A DNA stretch of 64,000 bases. Source: Sulfurimicrobium sp963779055 (GTDB lineage: Bacteria > Pseudomonadota > Gammaproteobacteria > Burkholderiales > Sulfuricellaceae). The stretch covers positions 124,001-188,000 of the forward strand of contig CAVZWN010000002.1 in assembly GCA_963779055.1 (NCBI GenBank). The letters are read 5' to 3'. Position 1 is the first letter of the stretch; every line of letters starts with the position of its first letter. Below, piece by piece: positions 26,769 to 35,627 of this stretch. The translations under genes and the position numbers were made by a program. The notes below the pieces were generated by a model. It did no database searches, had not been told where the DNA came from, and was given only the letters and a program-made list of their open reading frames with translations.

Positions 26769-27848
26769 CTAATCCGCCAGGAAGGGATAGTCGGTGTAGC
26801 CTTTGTCCTCTCCCGCATAGAGCTTTTCATAGTCCGGCGCATTCAGCGGGGCGCCACGGCGGAAGCGCTCGACCAGGTCCGGATTGGCCAGCAGCAGCCG
26901 GCCAAAGGCGATGGCATCGGCCGCACCGGTTTTTATCGCCTCCTGGGCACTGGCGAAGTCATACTCGTTGTTGCGGATCAGCTTGCCGCTGTAAAGCGAA
27001 CGCAGCCGGTCATAGTCGAAAGGAATCCATTTCTCTTCCGCTGCGCCGCCCATGCCCTGCAGCAGGTCGAGGAAGGCCAGGTCAAAGGCATTGAGCCGAG
27101 CCGTCACGTACTCGAAAGTTTCCTGCGGGTTTTCGTCATGCAGATCGTTGAACGGCGTGACTGGCGACAGGCGCACCCCTACCCGGCCGCTGCCAATGGC
27201 GTTACACACCCCATCTACAATCTCCAGCAGCAGGCGGGCGCGGTTTTCCTTGCTGCCGCCGTAGGCATCGGTGCGATGATTGGTCGAGGAGCGCAGGAAC
27301 TGGTCGATCAGATACCCATTCCCGGCATGCACTTCAATGCCATCAAAGCCCGCTTCCATGGCATTTTTGGCGGCCTGTACATAGCTTGCGATCAGGCCGG
27401 GAATCTCGCTGGTTTCGAGCGCACGGGGCGTGACGTAGTCTTTCATCTCGCTGCCGGTAAAAACCTGGCCTGCCGGGCGCAGCGCCGAAGGCGCCACCGG
27501 CGGCGCGCCACCGGGCTGAAAATCAGGATGCGAAATGCGGCCTACATGCCAGAGCTGGCATACGATTTTCCCGCCCGCATCATGAACTGCCCGGGTGACA
27601 TTTTTCCAGCCCGCAATCTGCTCCGCCGTATAAATCCCGGGGGTGCGCGAATAGCCATGGCCCTCAGGGCAGACCGGGGTTGCCTCGGTGATGATCATGC
27701 CCGCCGAGGCGCGCTGGCGGTAATATTCCGCCATGAGATCGGTCGGCACGTTGCCTGCACCCGCGCGGCAGCGCGTCAGCGGGGACATCACGATACGGTT
27801 GGCCAGTTCGATAGCGCCGAGGCGCAGAGGGGAAAATAGATCGGTCAT
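26769..27848 (-). CDS. Old yellow enzyme/NemA-like alkene reductase
   Basis: This is an FMN-dependent ene reductase reducing activated double bonds or nitro esters with NAD(P)H. The 359-aa TIM barrel starts SPLRLGAIELANRIVMSPLTR, has WHVGRISHP, the flavin-site pair HAGNGYLIDQFLRSS (with Asn in the second position, as in NemA), NHRTDAYGG and the phosphate loop AIAFGRLLLANPDL. It is convergent with pyrC' and stands alone; its physiological substrate is not indicated by context. Confidence 0.9.
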   Translation of the reverse strand: MTDLFSPLRLGAIELANRIVMSPLTRCRAGAGNVPTDLMAEYYRQRASAGMIITEATPVCPEGHGYSRTPGIYTAEQIAGWKNVTRAVHDAGGKIVCQLWHVGRISHPDFQPGGAPPVAPSALRPAGQVFTGSEMKDYVTPRALETSEIPGLIASYVQAAKNAMEAGFDGIEVHAGNGYLIDQFLRSSTNHRTDAYGGSKENRARLLLEIVDGVCNAIGSGRVGVRLSPVTPFNDLHDENPQETFEYVTARLNAFDLAFLDLLQGMGGAAEEKWIPFDYDRLRSLYSGKLIRNNEYDFASAQEAIKTGAADAIAFGRLLLANPDLVERFRRGAPLNAPDYEKLYAGEDKGYTDYPFLAD

Positions 27849-28261
27849 GTGTCAGCTCCATTCATTATTGTTAATTGTGAATCGTCCGCAGTCGCGGATC
27901 GGGTCAAATCAGCGCACGATTCTCGTACCCCTGAATCGCCTGCTCGATTTTCGCCCTGGAATTCACGAAAGGTACGGACTGGGCAGGGGCTCCTGCAAAT
28001 GCACATAGCCCAGGCGGCGAAGTTTATGCCGGGGCCGGGTGGACGATGCGTTGCGGGTGCTCATATGGTTATCGTTTCAGCGCTGATGAAATGATTCGAC
28101 ACAAAGCCCGCCTGCTTGTTCCGTTTGCGCTCACTTCATCCTTCTCGCCCGTATATTGGGGCCTTGTCACGTATTTACAGTGCTTCTTCGCTTGCGGGAC
28201 AGGGTCTGGGTGAGAGAAAATGGCGGGCATATCAACCATCAATCCAGAGAAAGGCCAGCAC
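27849..28261. other. Gene gap before argB
   Basis: This 413-bp gap holds no complete gene. On the minus strand 27904-28023 carries a short coding remnant (listed separately). The right part contains a TATATT at about 28153 and the argB ribosome site. I see no clear terminator, tRNA or repeat here. Confidence 0.5.
27904..28023 (-). pseudogene. C-terminal gene remnant, possibly pirin-like
   Basis: Just upstream of the old yellow enzyme gene, the minus strand has 39 open codons between an in-frame TAA and a TGA at 27904. The last 30 residues read like a protein C terminus (SVPFVNSRAKIEQAIQGYE, ending NRALI). The pattern F-V-N-S-x-x-x-I-x-Q-A-I-x-x-Y resembles the end of pirin family proteins. 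There is no start codon or upstream domain, so this would be a decayed fragment. The match is by eye and weak. Confidence 0.3.
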
Positions 28262-29152
28262 ATGTCGCTTTCCCCCGCTTCCGTCAAGGAAAAAGCCGCC
28301 ATTCTTTCCGAGGCGCTGCCCTACATCCGCCGCTTCCAGGATAAGACCATCGTCATCAAGTACGGCGGCAATGCCATGACCGAGGAGCACCTCAAGCATG
28401 GTTTTGCCAAGGACGTGGTATTGCTCAAGCTGGTGGGTCTCAATCCGGTGGTTGTCCACGGCGGCGGGCCGCAAATTAACGATCTGCTCAAGCGTGTGGG
28501 CAAGCAGGGTGAATTCATCCAGGGCATGCGTGTGACTGACGAGGAGACCATGGATATTGTCGAGATGGTGCTCGGCGGACAGGTCAACAAGGAAATCGTC
28601 AATCTGCTCAACCAGTACGGCGGCAAAGCGGTTGGCCTGACCGGCACCGATGGCGGCATGATCAAGGCGAGAAAGCTGATGGTCAAATCCAAGGATGCAA
28701 ACCAGGCCCTGATCGACCTTGGCCTGGTGGGCGAAGTGAGCCATATCGATCCGGCGCTGGTGAGTTTGCTGGACAGTCAGGATTTCATTCCGGTCATCGC
28801 CCCGATCGGCGTCGGCGAACTCGGGGAAGCGTTCAACATCAATGCTGACCTGGTGGCGGGCAAGCTGGCGGAAACCCTGAAAGCTGAAAAGCTGATCCTG
28901 ATGACCAACACCACTGGCGTGCTGGACAAGGACGGCAAACTGCTCACTGGTCTGACAGCATCCCAGGTGGACGCGCTGATCGAGGACGGCACGATCTCCG
29001 GCGGCATGATTCCGAAGATTTCCATGGCGCTGGAAGCAGTAAAGAATGGCGTCAAGAGCAGCCACATCATTGACGGCCGGGTGGAGCACGCGCTGCTGCT
29101 GGAAATTCTGACCGACGAAGGAGTGGGAACGCTAATTCGTTCCAATAAATAA
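28262..29152 (+). CDS. argB: Acetylglutamate kinase
   Basis: This enzyme phosphorylates N-acetylglutamate, the second step of arginine synthesis. The 296-aa protein contains TIVIKYGGNAM, VVVHGGGPQINDLLKR, VNLLNQYGGKAVGLTGTDG, the ATP site LMTNTTGVLDKDG and the C-terminal GGMIPKISMALEAVKNGV. ATG 28262 (AAGG 7 bp upstream) is preferred over an in-frame ATG 14 codons earlier. A HAD phosphatase gene follows after 2 bp, then slmA, a frequent betaproteobacterial order. Confidence 0.95.
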   Translation: MSLSPASVKEKAAILSEALPYIRRFQDKTIVIKYGGNAMTEEHLKHGFAKDVVLLKLVGLNPVVVHGGGPQINDLLKRVGKQGEFIQGMRVTDEETMDIVEMVLGGQVNKEIVNLLNQYGGKAVGLTGTDGGMIKARKLMVKSKDANQALIDLGLVGEVSHIDPALVSLLDSQDFIPVIAPIGVGELGEAFNINADLVAGKLAETLKAEKLILMTNTTGVLDKDGKLLTGLTASQVDALIEDGTISGGMIPKISMALEAVKNGVKSSHIIDGRVEHALLLEILTDEGVGTLIRSNK

Positions 29153-29154
29153 AC

Positions 29155-29802
29155 ATGCCGGGAAGCGGACTGACCTGGGTATTCGATCTCGACAACACCC
29201 TGCACAATGCTTCGCCACATGTTTTTCCGCATCTCAACCAGGCCATGACCCAGTATCTGCAGGATCACCTTGCGCTGGACGCAGAGGCAGCAAATCAGTT
29301 GCGCGACCATTACTGGCGGCGCTACGGGGCGACTTTGCAGGGCTTGGTGCGGCATCACGGCACGGATCCGGATCATTTTCTGTGGCATACCCACCAGTTC
29401 CCCGCGCTGGAGCACATGGTGCTGCGCGAGCGTGGACTGAGGGCCGCCCTGAAGCGGCTACGCGGACGGAAGATCGTTTACACCAACGCACCCGCTTTCT
29501 ATGCCGAGGCTGTCTTGCGCCTGCTGCGGATCGACGATCTGTTCGACGGGGTGTTTTCCATTGAGGGCGCGGCATATAGCCCCAAGCCCGATGCCAGGGG
29601 ATTTTATCGGCTGTTTCGCTGCTGGCACCTGGTGCCGCAACGTTGCGTGATGGTGGAAGATTCCCTGGGAAACCTCAGGACCGCGAAACGCCTGGGCATG
29701 AAAACGGTGCTGATCGGTCCGGCGCCAAAACGGGTGGCCAGCGTGGATGCGAGCCTGCGTTCGGTGCTGGAACTGCCTCGGGCACAAAGAAAGTTCAGAT
29801 AA
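29155..29802 (+). CDS. HAD-family pyrimidine 5'-nucleotidase
   Basis: This 215-aa haloacid dehalogenase hydrolase belongs to the pyrimidine 5'-nucleotidase subgroup. Motif I is VFDLDNTLHNAS, motif II the Thr in IVYTNAP, motif III the Lys in SPKPDARGF and motif IV CVMVEDSLGNLRTAKRLGM. A helical cap carries HFLWHTHQFPALEHM. It begins 2 bp after argB, and slmA starts 17 bp later. In yeast and plants related enzymes dephosphorylate nucleotides; the substrate here is not proven. Confidence 0.85.
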   Translation: MPGSGLTWVFDLDNTLHNASPHVFPHLNQAMTQYLQDHLALDAEAANQLRDHYWRRYGATLQGLVRHHGTDPDHFLWHTHQFPALEHMVLRERGLRAALKRLRGRKIVYTNAPAFYAEAVLRLLRIDDLFDGVFSIEGAAYSPKPDARGFYRLFRCWHLVPQRCVMVEDSLGNLRTAKRLGMKTVLIGPAPKRVASVDASLRSVLELPRAQRKFR

Positions 29803-29819
29803 CAACAGGGGAAGAAAAA

Positions 29820-30395
29820 ATGGCAAGCAAACCAGGCGAACGCAAGCTGCAGATCCTGCAGGTGCTGGCAGAAATGTTGCAACAGCCGCAAGGGGAGAAG
29901 ATCACCACAGCCGCGCTGGCTGCGCGGCTGGAGGTTTCAGAGGCGGCACTGTATCGCCATTTCGCCAGCAAGGCGCAGATGTTCGAGGGCTTGATCGAGT
30001 TCATCGAACAGAGCCTGTTCGGGATCATCAACAAGGTCACCAGCGAGGAACAGAACGCTACCCGGCAACTGGAAACCATGCTCTCCCTGCTGCTCGGTTT
30101 TGCGCAGAAAAACCCAGGCATGACGCGGGTGCTGATCGGCGATGCGCTGGTAAACGAGAACGAGCGCCTGCAGGCGCGCATCAACCAGATACACGACCGG
30201 CTCGAAGCCAGCCTTAAACAGTCGTTGCGCATTGCTGCAAGCCAGGGTGAACTGGGCGTCACGGCAGATCCGGCCGCTCACGCCAACCTGATCATGAGCT
30301 TCATCGTCGGGCGCTGGCAGCAGTTTGCCAAGAGCGGTTTCAAACGCGAGCCGACGGAGTTCCTCGAAACCCAGAAAAAGATTCTGCTGGGTTAG
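29820..30395 (+). CDS. slmA: SlmA, nucleoid occlusion factor
   Basis: This TetR-family DNA-binding protein blocks FtsZ ring assembly over the nucleoid. The 191-aa protein has an N-terminal helix-turn-helix (ITTAALAARLEVSEAALYRHF) and a helical dimerisation domain (NKVTSEEQNATRQLETMLSL), with the SlmA-type ending EPTEFLETQKKILL. ATG 29820 has AGGGGAAG about 7 bp upstream. The argB-HAD-slmA order agrees with annotated betaproteobacterial genomes. Another TetR regulator is possible but less likely. Confidence 0.85.
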   Translation: MASKPGERKLQILQVLAEMLQQPQGEKITTAALAARLEVSEAALYRHFASKAQMFEGLIEFIEQSLFGIINKVTSEEQNATRQLETMLSLLLGFAQKNPGMTRVLIGDALVNENERLQARINQIHDRLEASLKQSLRIAASQGELGVTADPAAHANLIMSFIVGRWQQFAKSGFKREPTEFLETQKKILLG

Positions 30396-30429
30396 GCGAC
30401 CATCTCTTTCAATTTGGAATATGCATTTC

Positions 30430-30452
30430 GGGCTGAAGCCCGACCTACGATG
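30430..30452. repeat. TCGGGCTgaAGCCCGA palindrome
   Basis: TCGGGCT and AGCCCGA (30431-30446) form a 7-bp stem with a 2-nt loop, followed by CCTACG. It lies between the convergent ends of slmA and moeB and overlaps the last codon of moeB. I recall it as a common dispersed motif of betaproteobacteria; no T run follows, so termination is uncertain. Confidence 0.5.
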
Positions 30453-31197
30453 CTGAACCGCACACCGGGCAGGCCGGGTCTTTTTTCAGCCTGATCTGGC
30501 GCCATTCCATGGCTAGGCCGTCGAGCAGTTGCAGGCGCCCCAGCAAGGGCTGGCCGATTCCGGCCAGCACTTTCAGTGCTTCGGCTGCCTGCGCTGCGCC
30601 GATAATGCCCACCAGCGGGGCGAATACGCCCATCACGGCACAACGCTCTCCTTCGTCTTCCGCATTTTCCGGGAACAGGCAGTGGTAACAGGGGCTGTCC
30701 GGATGACGCAGATCGAACGTGGTGATTTGCCCGTCAAAACGGATCGCAGCGCCGGAAACCAGCGGCTTGTGATGCCTGACGCAGGCACGGTTGACCGCAT
30801 GGCGGGTGGCGAAGTTGTCGCAGGCGTCCACCACCACGTCGGACTGGGAGACCAGAAGCGCCAGCTCTTCGCCCTCAATGCGTTGCGGCAAGGCCGTCAC
30901 CCGGATTTCCGGATTGATCGCGGCCAGGGTGTGCTGGGCCGAGAGCGCCTTGTTGCTGCCGAGGGAGTGGGTGAAGTGAGCGATCTGGCGTTGCAGGTTG
31001 GTGAGGTCCACCGTGTCGCCGTCGCAGATGGTGATGTGACCCACACCGGCAGCGGCCAGGTACAGAGCGGCAGGAGAACCTAGCCCTCCTGCCCCGATAA
31101 TCAGGGCATGTGAGAGAAGCAGCTTTTCCTGACCCTCGACGCCGATCTGGGGCAGGAGAATGTGGCGGCTGTAGCGCAGGAGCTGGTTGTCGTTCAT
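30445..31197 (-). CDS. moeB: MoeB/ThiF-type adenylyltransferase
   Basis: This E1-like enzyme activates the C-terminal glycine of a ubiquitin-like sulfur carrier (MoaD or ThiS). From ATG 31197 it has 250 residues: RYSRHILLPQIGVEGQEKL, nucleotide loop IIGAGGLGSPAALYLAAAG, DLTNLQRQIAH, the ATP-site VVDACDNFATRHAVN, and zinc pairs CYHC and CPVC. GGAAG lies 8 bp before this start; ATG 31215 is an alternative. MoeB and ThiF cannot be separated with certainty; MoeB is the usual name in this gem-like position next to ctpA. Confidence 0.85.
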   Translation of the reverse strand: MNDNQLLRYSRHILLPQIGVEGQEKLLLSHALIIGAGGLGSPAALYLAAAGVGHITICDGDTVDLTNLQRQIAHFTHSLGSNKALSAQHTLAAINPEIRVTALPQRIEGEELALLVSQSDVVVDACDNFATRHAVNRACVRHHKPLVSGAAIRFDGQITTFDLRHPDSPCYHCLFPENAEDEGERCAVMGVFAPLVGIIGAAQAAEALKVLAGIGQPLLGRLQLLDGLAMEWRQIRLKKDPACPVCGSAS

Positions 31198-31214
31198 GGC
31201 GTTTACTTCCGGCA

Positions 31215-31349
31215 TTAACCCCTCCCCCGGCCCTTCAACCCCCCCAATCCCCCCTTGTCAGGGGGGAAGTGGACTCCCTCCCTGAAGTGGGTCAAGCAGG
31301 CAATCCGCGCAGCGGATGCTGCACAAGGGGAGGGCCGGGGAGGGGTTAA
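31215..31349. repeat. CTAACCCCTCCC element, copy 1 (MITE-like)
   Basis: A 135-bp element with terminal inverted repeats TTAACCCCTCCCC (left) and GGGGAGGGGTTAA (right), inner pair CCCCCCTTGTCAGGGGGG, and a core GCAATCCGCGCAGCGGAT. The same element in opposite orientation is at 43690-43854. It fills the space between the moeB start and the ctpA stop, so it may separate the two transcripts. Confidence 0.8.
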
Positions 31350-31351
31350 GG

Positions 31352-32767
31352 TTAGCGGCTCTTGAGGATCTGCAGACCCTTGAGCAGGTTGATGGCCTGA
31401 TTCAGCTGGTAATCGTTCTTCGATACCACTTCACGTTCATCGCTCTTGCTCTCATCCTTGTTTTCCCCTTTGTCTTTGGGGGCCTCTTTCTTCGGCGCCT
31501 GCAGTTTGACCGGGGGTTTTTCGCCCTTGCTGTCCTGGCCATTGGTCAGGTGGCGTTCCAGATCCGCTTCACGCAGACTGAAGGTCGCGTCCTTTTCCAC
31601 GCCATTGACCGTGGCTTCTTCCACTACGATATCGGGGGTGATGCCCTTGGCCTGGATGGATCGGCCATTGGGCGTGAAGTAGCGCGCCGTGGTGAGCTTG
31701 ATCGCGGTGCCGTTGCCCAGCGGCAGGACGGTTTGTACCGAACCTTTGCCGAAAGACTGCGTGCCCATGATGATGGCGCGCTTGTGGTCCTGTAACGCAC
31801 CAGCCACGATTTCCGAAGCGGAGGCCGAGCCGCCGTTGATCAGCACCACCATTGGGACATCCCTCACGCCAGCCGGGAGCTGTTTGAGGTAATCGCTCTC
31901 CTTGGCGCCGCGCAGATAATTTTCCTTGCTCGCGGTCAGCTTCATCCTGGCGTCTTCGCTGCGGCCCTCGGTATACACCACCAGCGCATTCTCCGGCAGG
32001 AAGGCGGCAGATACGCCCACTGCGCCATTCAGCAACCCGCCCGGATCGTTGCGCAGGTCGAGAATCAGGCCCTTGAGGGATTCCTTATTTTCCTTGTAAA
32101 GGCCATCCAGTGCCTTGGCCAGATTTTCGCCGGTGTGTTCCTGGAACTGGGTGACCCGGACATAGCCAAAACCGGATTCGAGCAGTTTGGATTTCACGCT
32201 CTTGATCTTGATAATGGCGCGGGTCAAGGTGAAGGTCAGGGGTTTGTTCTCGCCCTTGCGCATCACGGTCAGGGTGATCTGGGTGTTGGGTTTGCCGCGC
32301 ATGCGCTTGACGGCATCATTGAGTGTCATGCCCTTGACCGGGGAATCGTCCAGCTTGATGATCAGGTCGCCGCTCTTGAGCCCGGCATGATAGGCCGGTG
32401 TGTCCTCGATTGGCGCAACCACCTTGACGAAACCATCTTCCATGCCAACTTCGATACCGAGGCCGCCGAACTCGCCCTGGGTGCCGACCTGGAGATCCTT
32501 GAAGGCGTCCAGATCGAGGTAGGCGGAGTGCGGGTCGAGGCCGGACAGCATGCCGTTGATGGCTTCGGTAATGAGCTTCTTGTCTTCCACCGGTTCCACA
32601 TAGTCGGTCTTGATCTTGCCGAAAATTTCGGCAAAAGCGCGCAGTTCCTCGACTGGCAGTGGCGTTTCCTGAGGTTTGTCAGCCACGGCGGAATAATTCA
32701 GGCTGAGCATCACGCCGAGCAGAGCGCCCATGGCGATGAGTCCGAATTTTTGCAGTTTGCCGTGCAT
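31352..32767 (-). CDS. ctpA: Carboxyl-terminal processing peptidase (S41)
   Basis: This is a periplasmic protease of the CtpA/Prc family that trims or degrades cell-envelope proteins. From ATG 32767 (GGAG at 7 bp) it has 471 aa: a signal sequence or anchor (FGLIAMGALLGVMLSL), a PDZ domain (EFGGLGIEVGMEDGFVKVV to DDSPVKGMTL), and the S41 core with LRNDPGGLL, Ser in NGGSASASEIVAGAL and Lys in GTQSFGKGSVQTVL. A Lys/Glu-rich tail follows. It is 26 bp after envC and probably co-transcribed with it and gpmI; pairing with a LytM protein suggests work on cell-wall remodelling. Confidence 0.9.
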   Translation of the reverse strand: MHGKLQKFGLIAMGALLGVMLSLNYSAVADKPQETPLPVEELRAFAEIFGKIKTDYVEPVEDKKLITEAINGMLSGLDPHSAYLDLDAFKDLQVGTQGEFGGLGIEVGMEDGFVKVVAPIEDTPAYHAGLKSGDLIIKLDDSPVKGMTLNDAVKRMRGKPNTQITLTVMRKGENKPLTFTLTRAIIKIKSVKSKLLESGFGYVRVTQFQEHTGENLAKALDGLYKENKESLKGLILDLRNDPGGLLNGAVGVSAAFLPENALVVYTEGRSEDARMKLTASKENYLRGAKESDYLKQLPAGVRDVPMVVLINGGSASASEIVAGALQDHKRAIIMGTQSFGKGSVQTVLPLGNGTAIKLTTARYFTPNGRSIQAKGITPDIVVEEATVNGVEKDATFSLREADLERHLTNGQDSKGEKPPVKLQAPKKEAPKDKGENKDESKSDEREVVSKNDYQLNQAINLLKGLQILKSR

Positions 32768-32793
32768 GCTTTTCTCCATTTGCATTTGATTTG

Positions 32794-33990
32794 TCAGCTT
32801 ATTTTGCACCAGTCCAGAGGATCGAAAGGCTTGCTCTGGTAGCGAATCTCGAAGTATAAACCGGTTTCCGCGTTGCCGCCGCTGTTTCCCGTGCTGGCGA
32901 TCACATCACCGGCACGGACCTCTTCGCCTGTGCGCTTGAAGATGGATTCATTGTTGCCATACAGGCTCATGTAGCCGCCGCCATGGTCGACGATCAGCAG
33001 GTTGCCGAAGCCGCGCAGCCAGTCCGCAAAAACCACCCTGCCGCTGGCGATGGTATGAACTTCCTGCGCAGCTGCGGTGCGGATGAACAGGCCACGCCAC
33101 GGCGAGCCGCTATCCTGTCGTGGAGTGCCGAAACGGCCTGTGAGTTCCCCTCGCACCGGCAGTTTTAGTTTACCTTTCAGCTGGGGGAATGAAGTGCCGG
33201 CAAAGGAAGCGTCCGGCACAGCCAGGTTGCGCGCGGCGGAGGAAGGCGTCGGCGTCTTTCTGGATGTCGCCTTCTGCTGCCGGGCGAGGCGTTCGATGAG
33301 TTGGGTCAACTGTCTTTCGTTGCGCTGCAGACGTGAAAGTTCGCTGCGCTGCTGCCCGATCTGTTTTGACAGCTGGGTGACCAGTTTTTTCTTCGTCTGC
33401 TGTTGTGCGACCAGTTTTTGCCGTTGCTTGTCCTGTTCGGCCCGGATTTGCGTAAGCTCGGCCTGTTTGGTTTCTGTTGCCAGGGCCAGCTGCTCCAGTT
33501 TTGCAAGATTGCCGCGTAGACGTTCAAGCAGCTCGCCGCGGGCGCGGGCAAGATAGGTGTAGTAGCGCAACTGGCGCATGGCCTGGCTGGGATCCTCCTG
33601 GTTGAGCAGGATCTTGAACTGGTCCTGCTGGCCGGAGCGGTATTGCTGGTAAATCAGGCGGCCCAGCATGCTCTGCTCGGCTTCGATACGTTTATCCACA
33701 CTTGTTTTTTCCTGTTCGAGCGAACTCAGCGTGGATTGCGCAGCTTGCTGCTGCCGGGTCAGGTCACGCAATGCGCTGTTGATGCCGCTGATGGCCTGCT
33801 CCGATATTTTTAGTTCATCCGCAGCATCCGCCTTGGCATCTTCCTTGCTATCGAGCGATTTTTTCAGGGAATCGATGCGTCCGCGTAATTCCTGCAGTTC
33901 AGGCTTGGGTGCGGTATAGGCGTGTGTGCTCAGGCAGGTAAGTGCCAGCAGGGCAGCGGTTCGGAGGGTGGGCTTGATGCCGGGTATCAC
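32794..33990 (-). CDS. envC: EnvC-like murein hydrolase activator
   Basis: This periplasmic protein activates N-acetylmuramyl-L-alanine amidases at the division site. The 398-aa protein has a signal peptide (RTAALLALTCLSTHAYT), two long coiled-coil stretches (about 25-120 and 140-235), and a C-terminal LytM domain. That domain is degenerate: where active M23 peptidases have H-x-H before the last strand it reads GLYFEIRYQSKPFDP, as in EnvC. GTG 33990 overlaps the gpmI stop (GTGA), so the two genes are coupled. NlpD is less likely because there is no LysM domain. Confidence 0.88.
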   Translation of the reverse strand: MIPGIKPTLRTAALLALTCLSTHAYTAPKPELQELRGRIDSLKKSLDSKEDAKADAADELKISEQAISGINSALRDLTRQQQAAQSTLSSLEQEKTSVDKRIEAEQSMLGRLIYQQYRSGQQDQFKILLNQEDPSQAMRQLRYYTYLARARGELLERLRGNLAKLEQLALATETKQAELTQIRAEQDKQRQKLVAQQQTKKKLVTQLSKQIGQQRSELSRLQRNERQLTQLIERLARQQKATSRKTPTPSSAARNLAVPDASFAGTSFPQLKGKLKLPVRGELTGRFGTPRQDSGSPWRGLFIRTAAAQEVHTIASGRVVFADWLRGFGNLLIVDHGGGYMSLYGNNESIFKRTGEEVRAGDVIASTGNSGGNAETGLYFEIRYQSKPFDPLDWCKIS

Positions 33991-35513
33991 ACGAATGTGA
34001 TCAACGGATGCCCGCGCATCTCTCGTGGCTGGGGCAAGTCCATCATTTTCAGCAGCGTAGGCGCGATATCTTCCAGCGCGCCGGTCTCCGCGATTTGTGC
34101 CGGACGGCCAACATAGACAAATGGCACCAGGTTCAGAGTGTGAGCGGTGTGGAAATCCTGAGTGCCTTCATCGAACATCTTTTCGGCATTGCCGTGATCA
34201 GCCGTGATCAGCACCTCACCTCCGGTTTCCAGCATGGCCGGGACGATTTTCCCGAGACAGTCGTCGATGGTTTCAATGGCCTTGATCGCGGCCTGCAGGT
34301 TACCGGTATGCCCAACCATGTCGGGATTGGCAAAATTGCAGATAATCGCATCGTACTGGCGGCTCTGAATGGCCTCGACCAGTTTTTCCGTCACCTCATG
34401 GGCACTCATTTCTGGTTTGAGATCGTAGGTGGGCACGTCGGGGGAGGGTACCAGGATACGGTCTTCGCCTGGATAGCAGGTCTCTTCGCCACCATTAAAG
34501 AAGAACGTGACGTGCGCGTATTTTTCGGTTTCTGCAATGCGCAACTGGCGCAAGCCCTGGTCCGAGAGATATTCGCCGAAGCCATTCCGGATACGCTCCT
34601 GAGGGAACGCCACGGCCACGTCGAAATCCGCACTGTAGGCAGTCAGAGTGCAATAGGCGCTGAGCCTGGGTACATATTCGCGCTCAAAGGCGTCGAAATC
34701 CGGTTCGATCAGGGTACGGGTCAGTTCGCGCGCGCGGTCGGAACGGAAATTCATGAAGACCACGCCGTCGCCGTCCTTCATTTTGACCGGCTCGCCAATC
34801 ACCGTGGCCTGGACGAATTCATCGTTTTCGTCGCGCGCATAGGCGTTATGCAGGCCTTCGATGGCAGAGCTGGCATGAAATTCGGCAATGCCCTGCGTGA
34901 GCAGGTCGTATGCGGTCTTGACGCGCACCCAGCGATGGTCGCGGTCCATGGCATAGTAGCGGCCAACAATAGTGGCGATCCTGCCGTGGCCGAGCTGGTC
35001 GATCTTGTCCTGCAGGCGTTGCAGATAGATTTCCGCACTTTTGGGCGGCGTGTCGCGGCCATCCAGAAACGCATGCAGGTAAATTTCCTTGATTCCGGCG
35101 CGCACGCCCATTTCCAGCATGGCCTGGATATGGATTTCGTGACTGTGCACCCCGCCATCCGAGAGGAGGCCGAAAATATGCAGTGCGCCGTTATTTTTCT
35201 TGATGGCGTCAACCGTGACGGTGAGTTCGTGATTGGTAAAGAAGGAGCCACTCTTGATGGCCATGTTGATGCGCGAGATTTCCTGGTAGACGACCCGGCC
35301 CGCACCGATATTGAGATGCCCGACCTCGGAATTGCCCATCTGGCCGGCAGGCAGGCCCACGGCAGCCTCGGAGGCGTGAATGCGGGCGTGCGGGCAGGTG
35401 GCCCAGAACTTGTCCCAGTTGGGCTTGTTTGCCAGGGCGATGGCGTTATCCGGGCCGGCTTCGCGGCAGCCGAAGCCATCAAGAATCAGGAGTAAAACAG
35501 GTGTAACCTTCAT
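33987..35513 (-). CDS. gpmI: 2,3-bisphosphoglycerate-independent phosphoglycerate mutase
   Basis: This manganese-dependent enzyme interconverts 3- and 2-phosphoglycerate. The 508-aa protein is full length. The first metal site is LILDGFGCRE, the phosphoserine lies in MGNSEVGHLNIGAGR, substrate motifs are HAFLDGRDTPPKSA and GRYYAMDRDHRW, and the second metal set is NFANPDMVGHTG plus LITADHGNAEKMFD. Its position before envC and ctpA is the usual one in proteobacteria. It diverges from the ArsR regulator with a 114-bp gap. Confidence 0.95.
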   Translation of the reverse strand: MKVTPVLLLILDGFGCREAGPDNAIALANKPNWDKFWATCPHARIHASEAAVGLPAGQMGNSEVGHLNIGAGRVVYQEISRINMAIKSGSFFTNHELTVTVDAIKKNNGALHIFGLLSDGGVHSHEIHIQAMLEMGVRAGIKEIYLHAFLDGRDTPPKSAEIYLQRLQDKIDQLGHGRIATIVGRYYAMDRDHRWVRVKTAYDLLTQGIAEFHASSAIEGLHNAYARDENDEFVQATVIGEPVKMKDGDGVVFMNFRSDRARELTRTLIEPDFDAFEREYVPRLSAYCTLTAYSADFDVAVAFPQERIRNGFGEYLSDQGLRQLRIAETEKYAHVTFFFNGGEETCYPGEDRILVPSPDVPTYDLKPEMSAHEVTEKLVEAIQSRQYDAIICNFANPDMVGHTGNLQAAIKAIETIDDCLGKIVPAMLETGGEVLITADHGNAEKMFDEGTQDFHTAHTLNLVPFVYVGRPAQIAETGALEDIAPTLLKMMDLPQPREMRGHPLITFV

Positions 35514-35627
35514 AACAAATATAGACTTTATTTTGGCGGGCGTGAATACAATTGATGTATCATTTTATTATGTTTTAATAATGTACGCATTAAACTTGTT
35601 CCAGATTCCTTGCAAAGTGATGTATTC

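Noticed and set aside
34008..35495. 495-codon open frame antisense to gpmI
   Set aside because: It exists only because the codon bias of gpmI leaves the opposite frame open; no family features.
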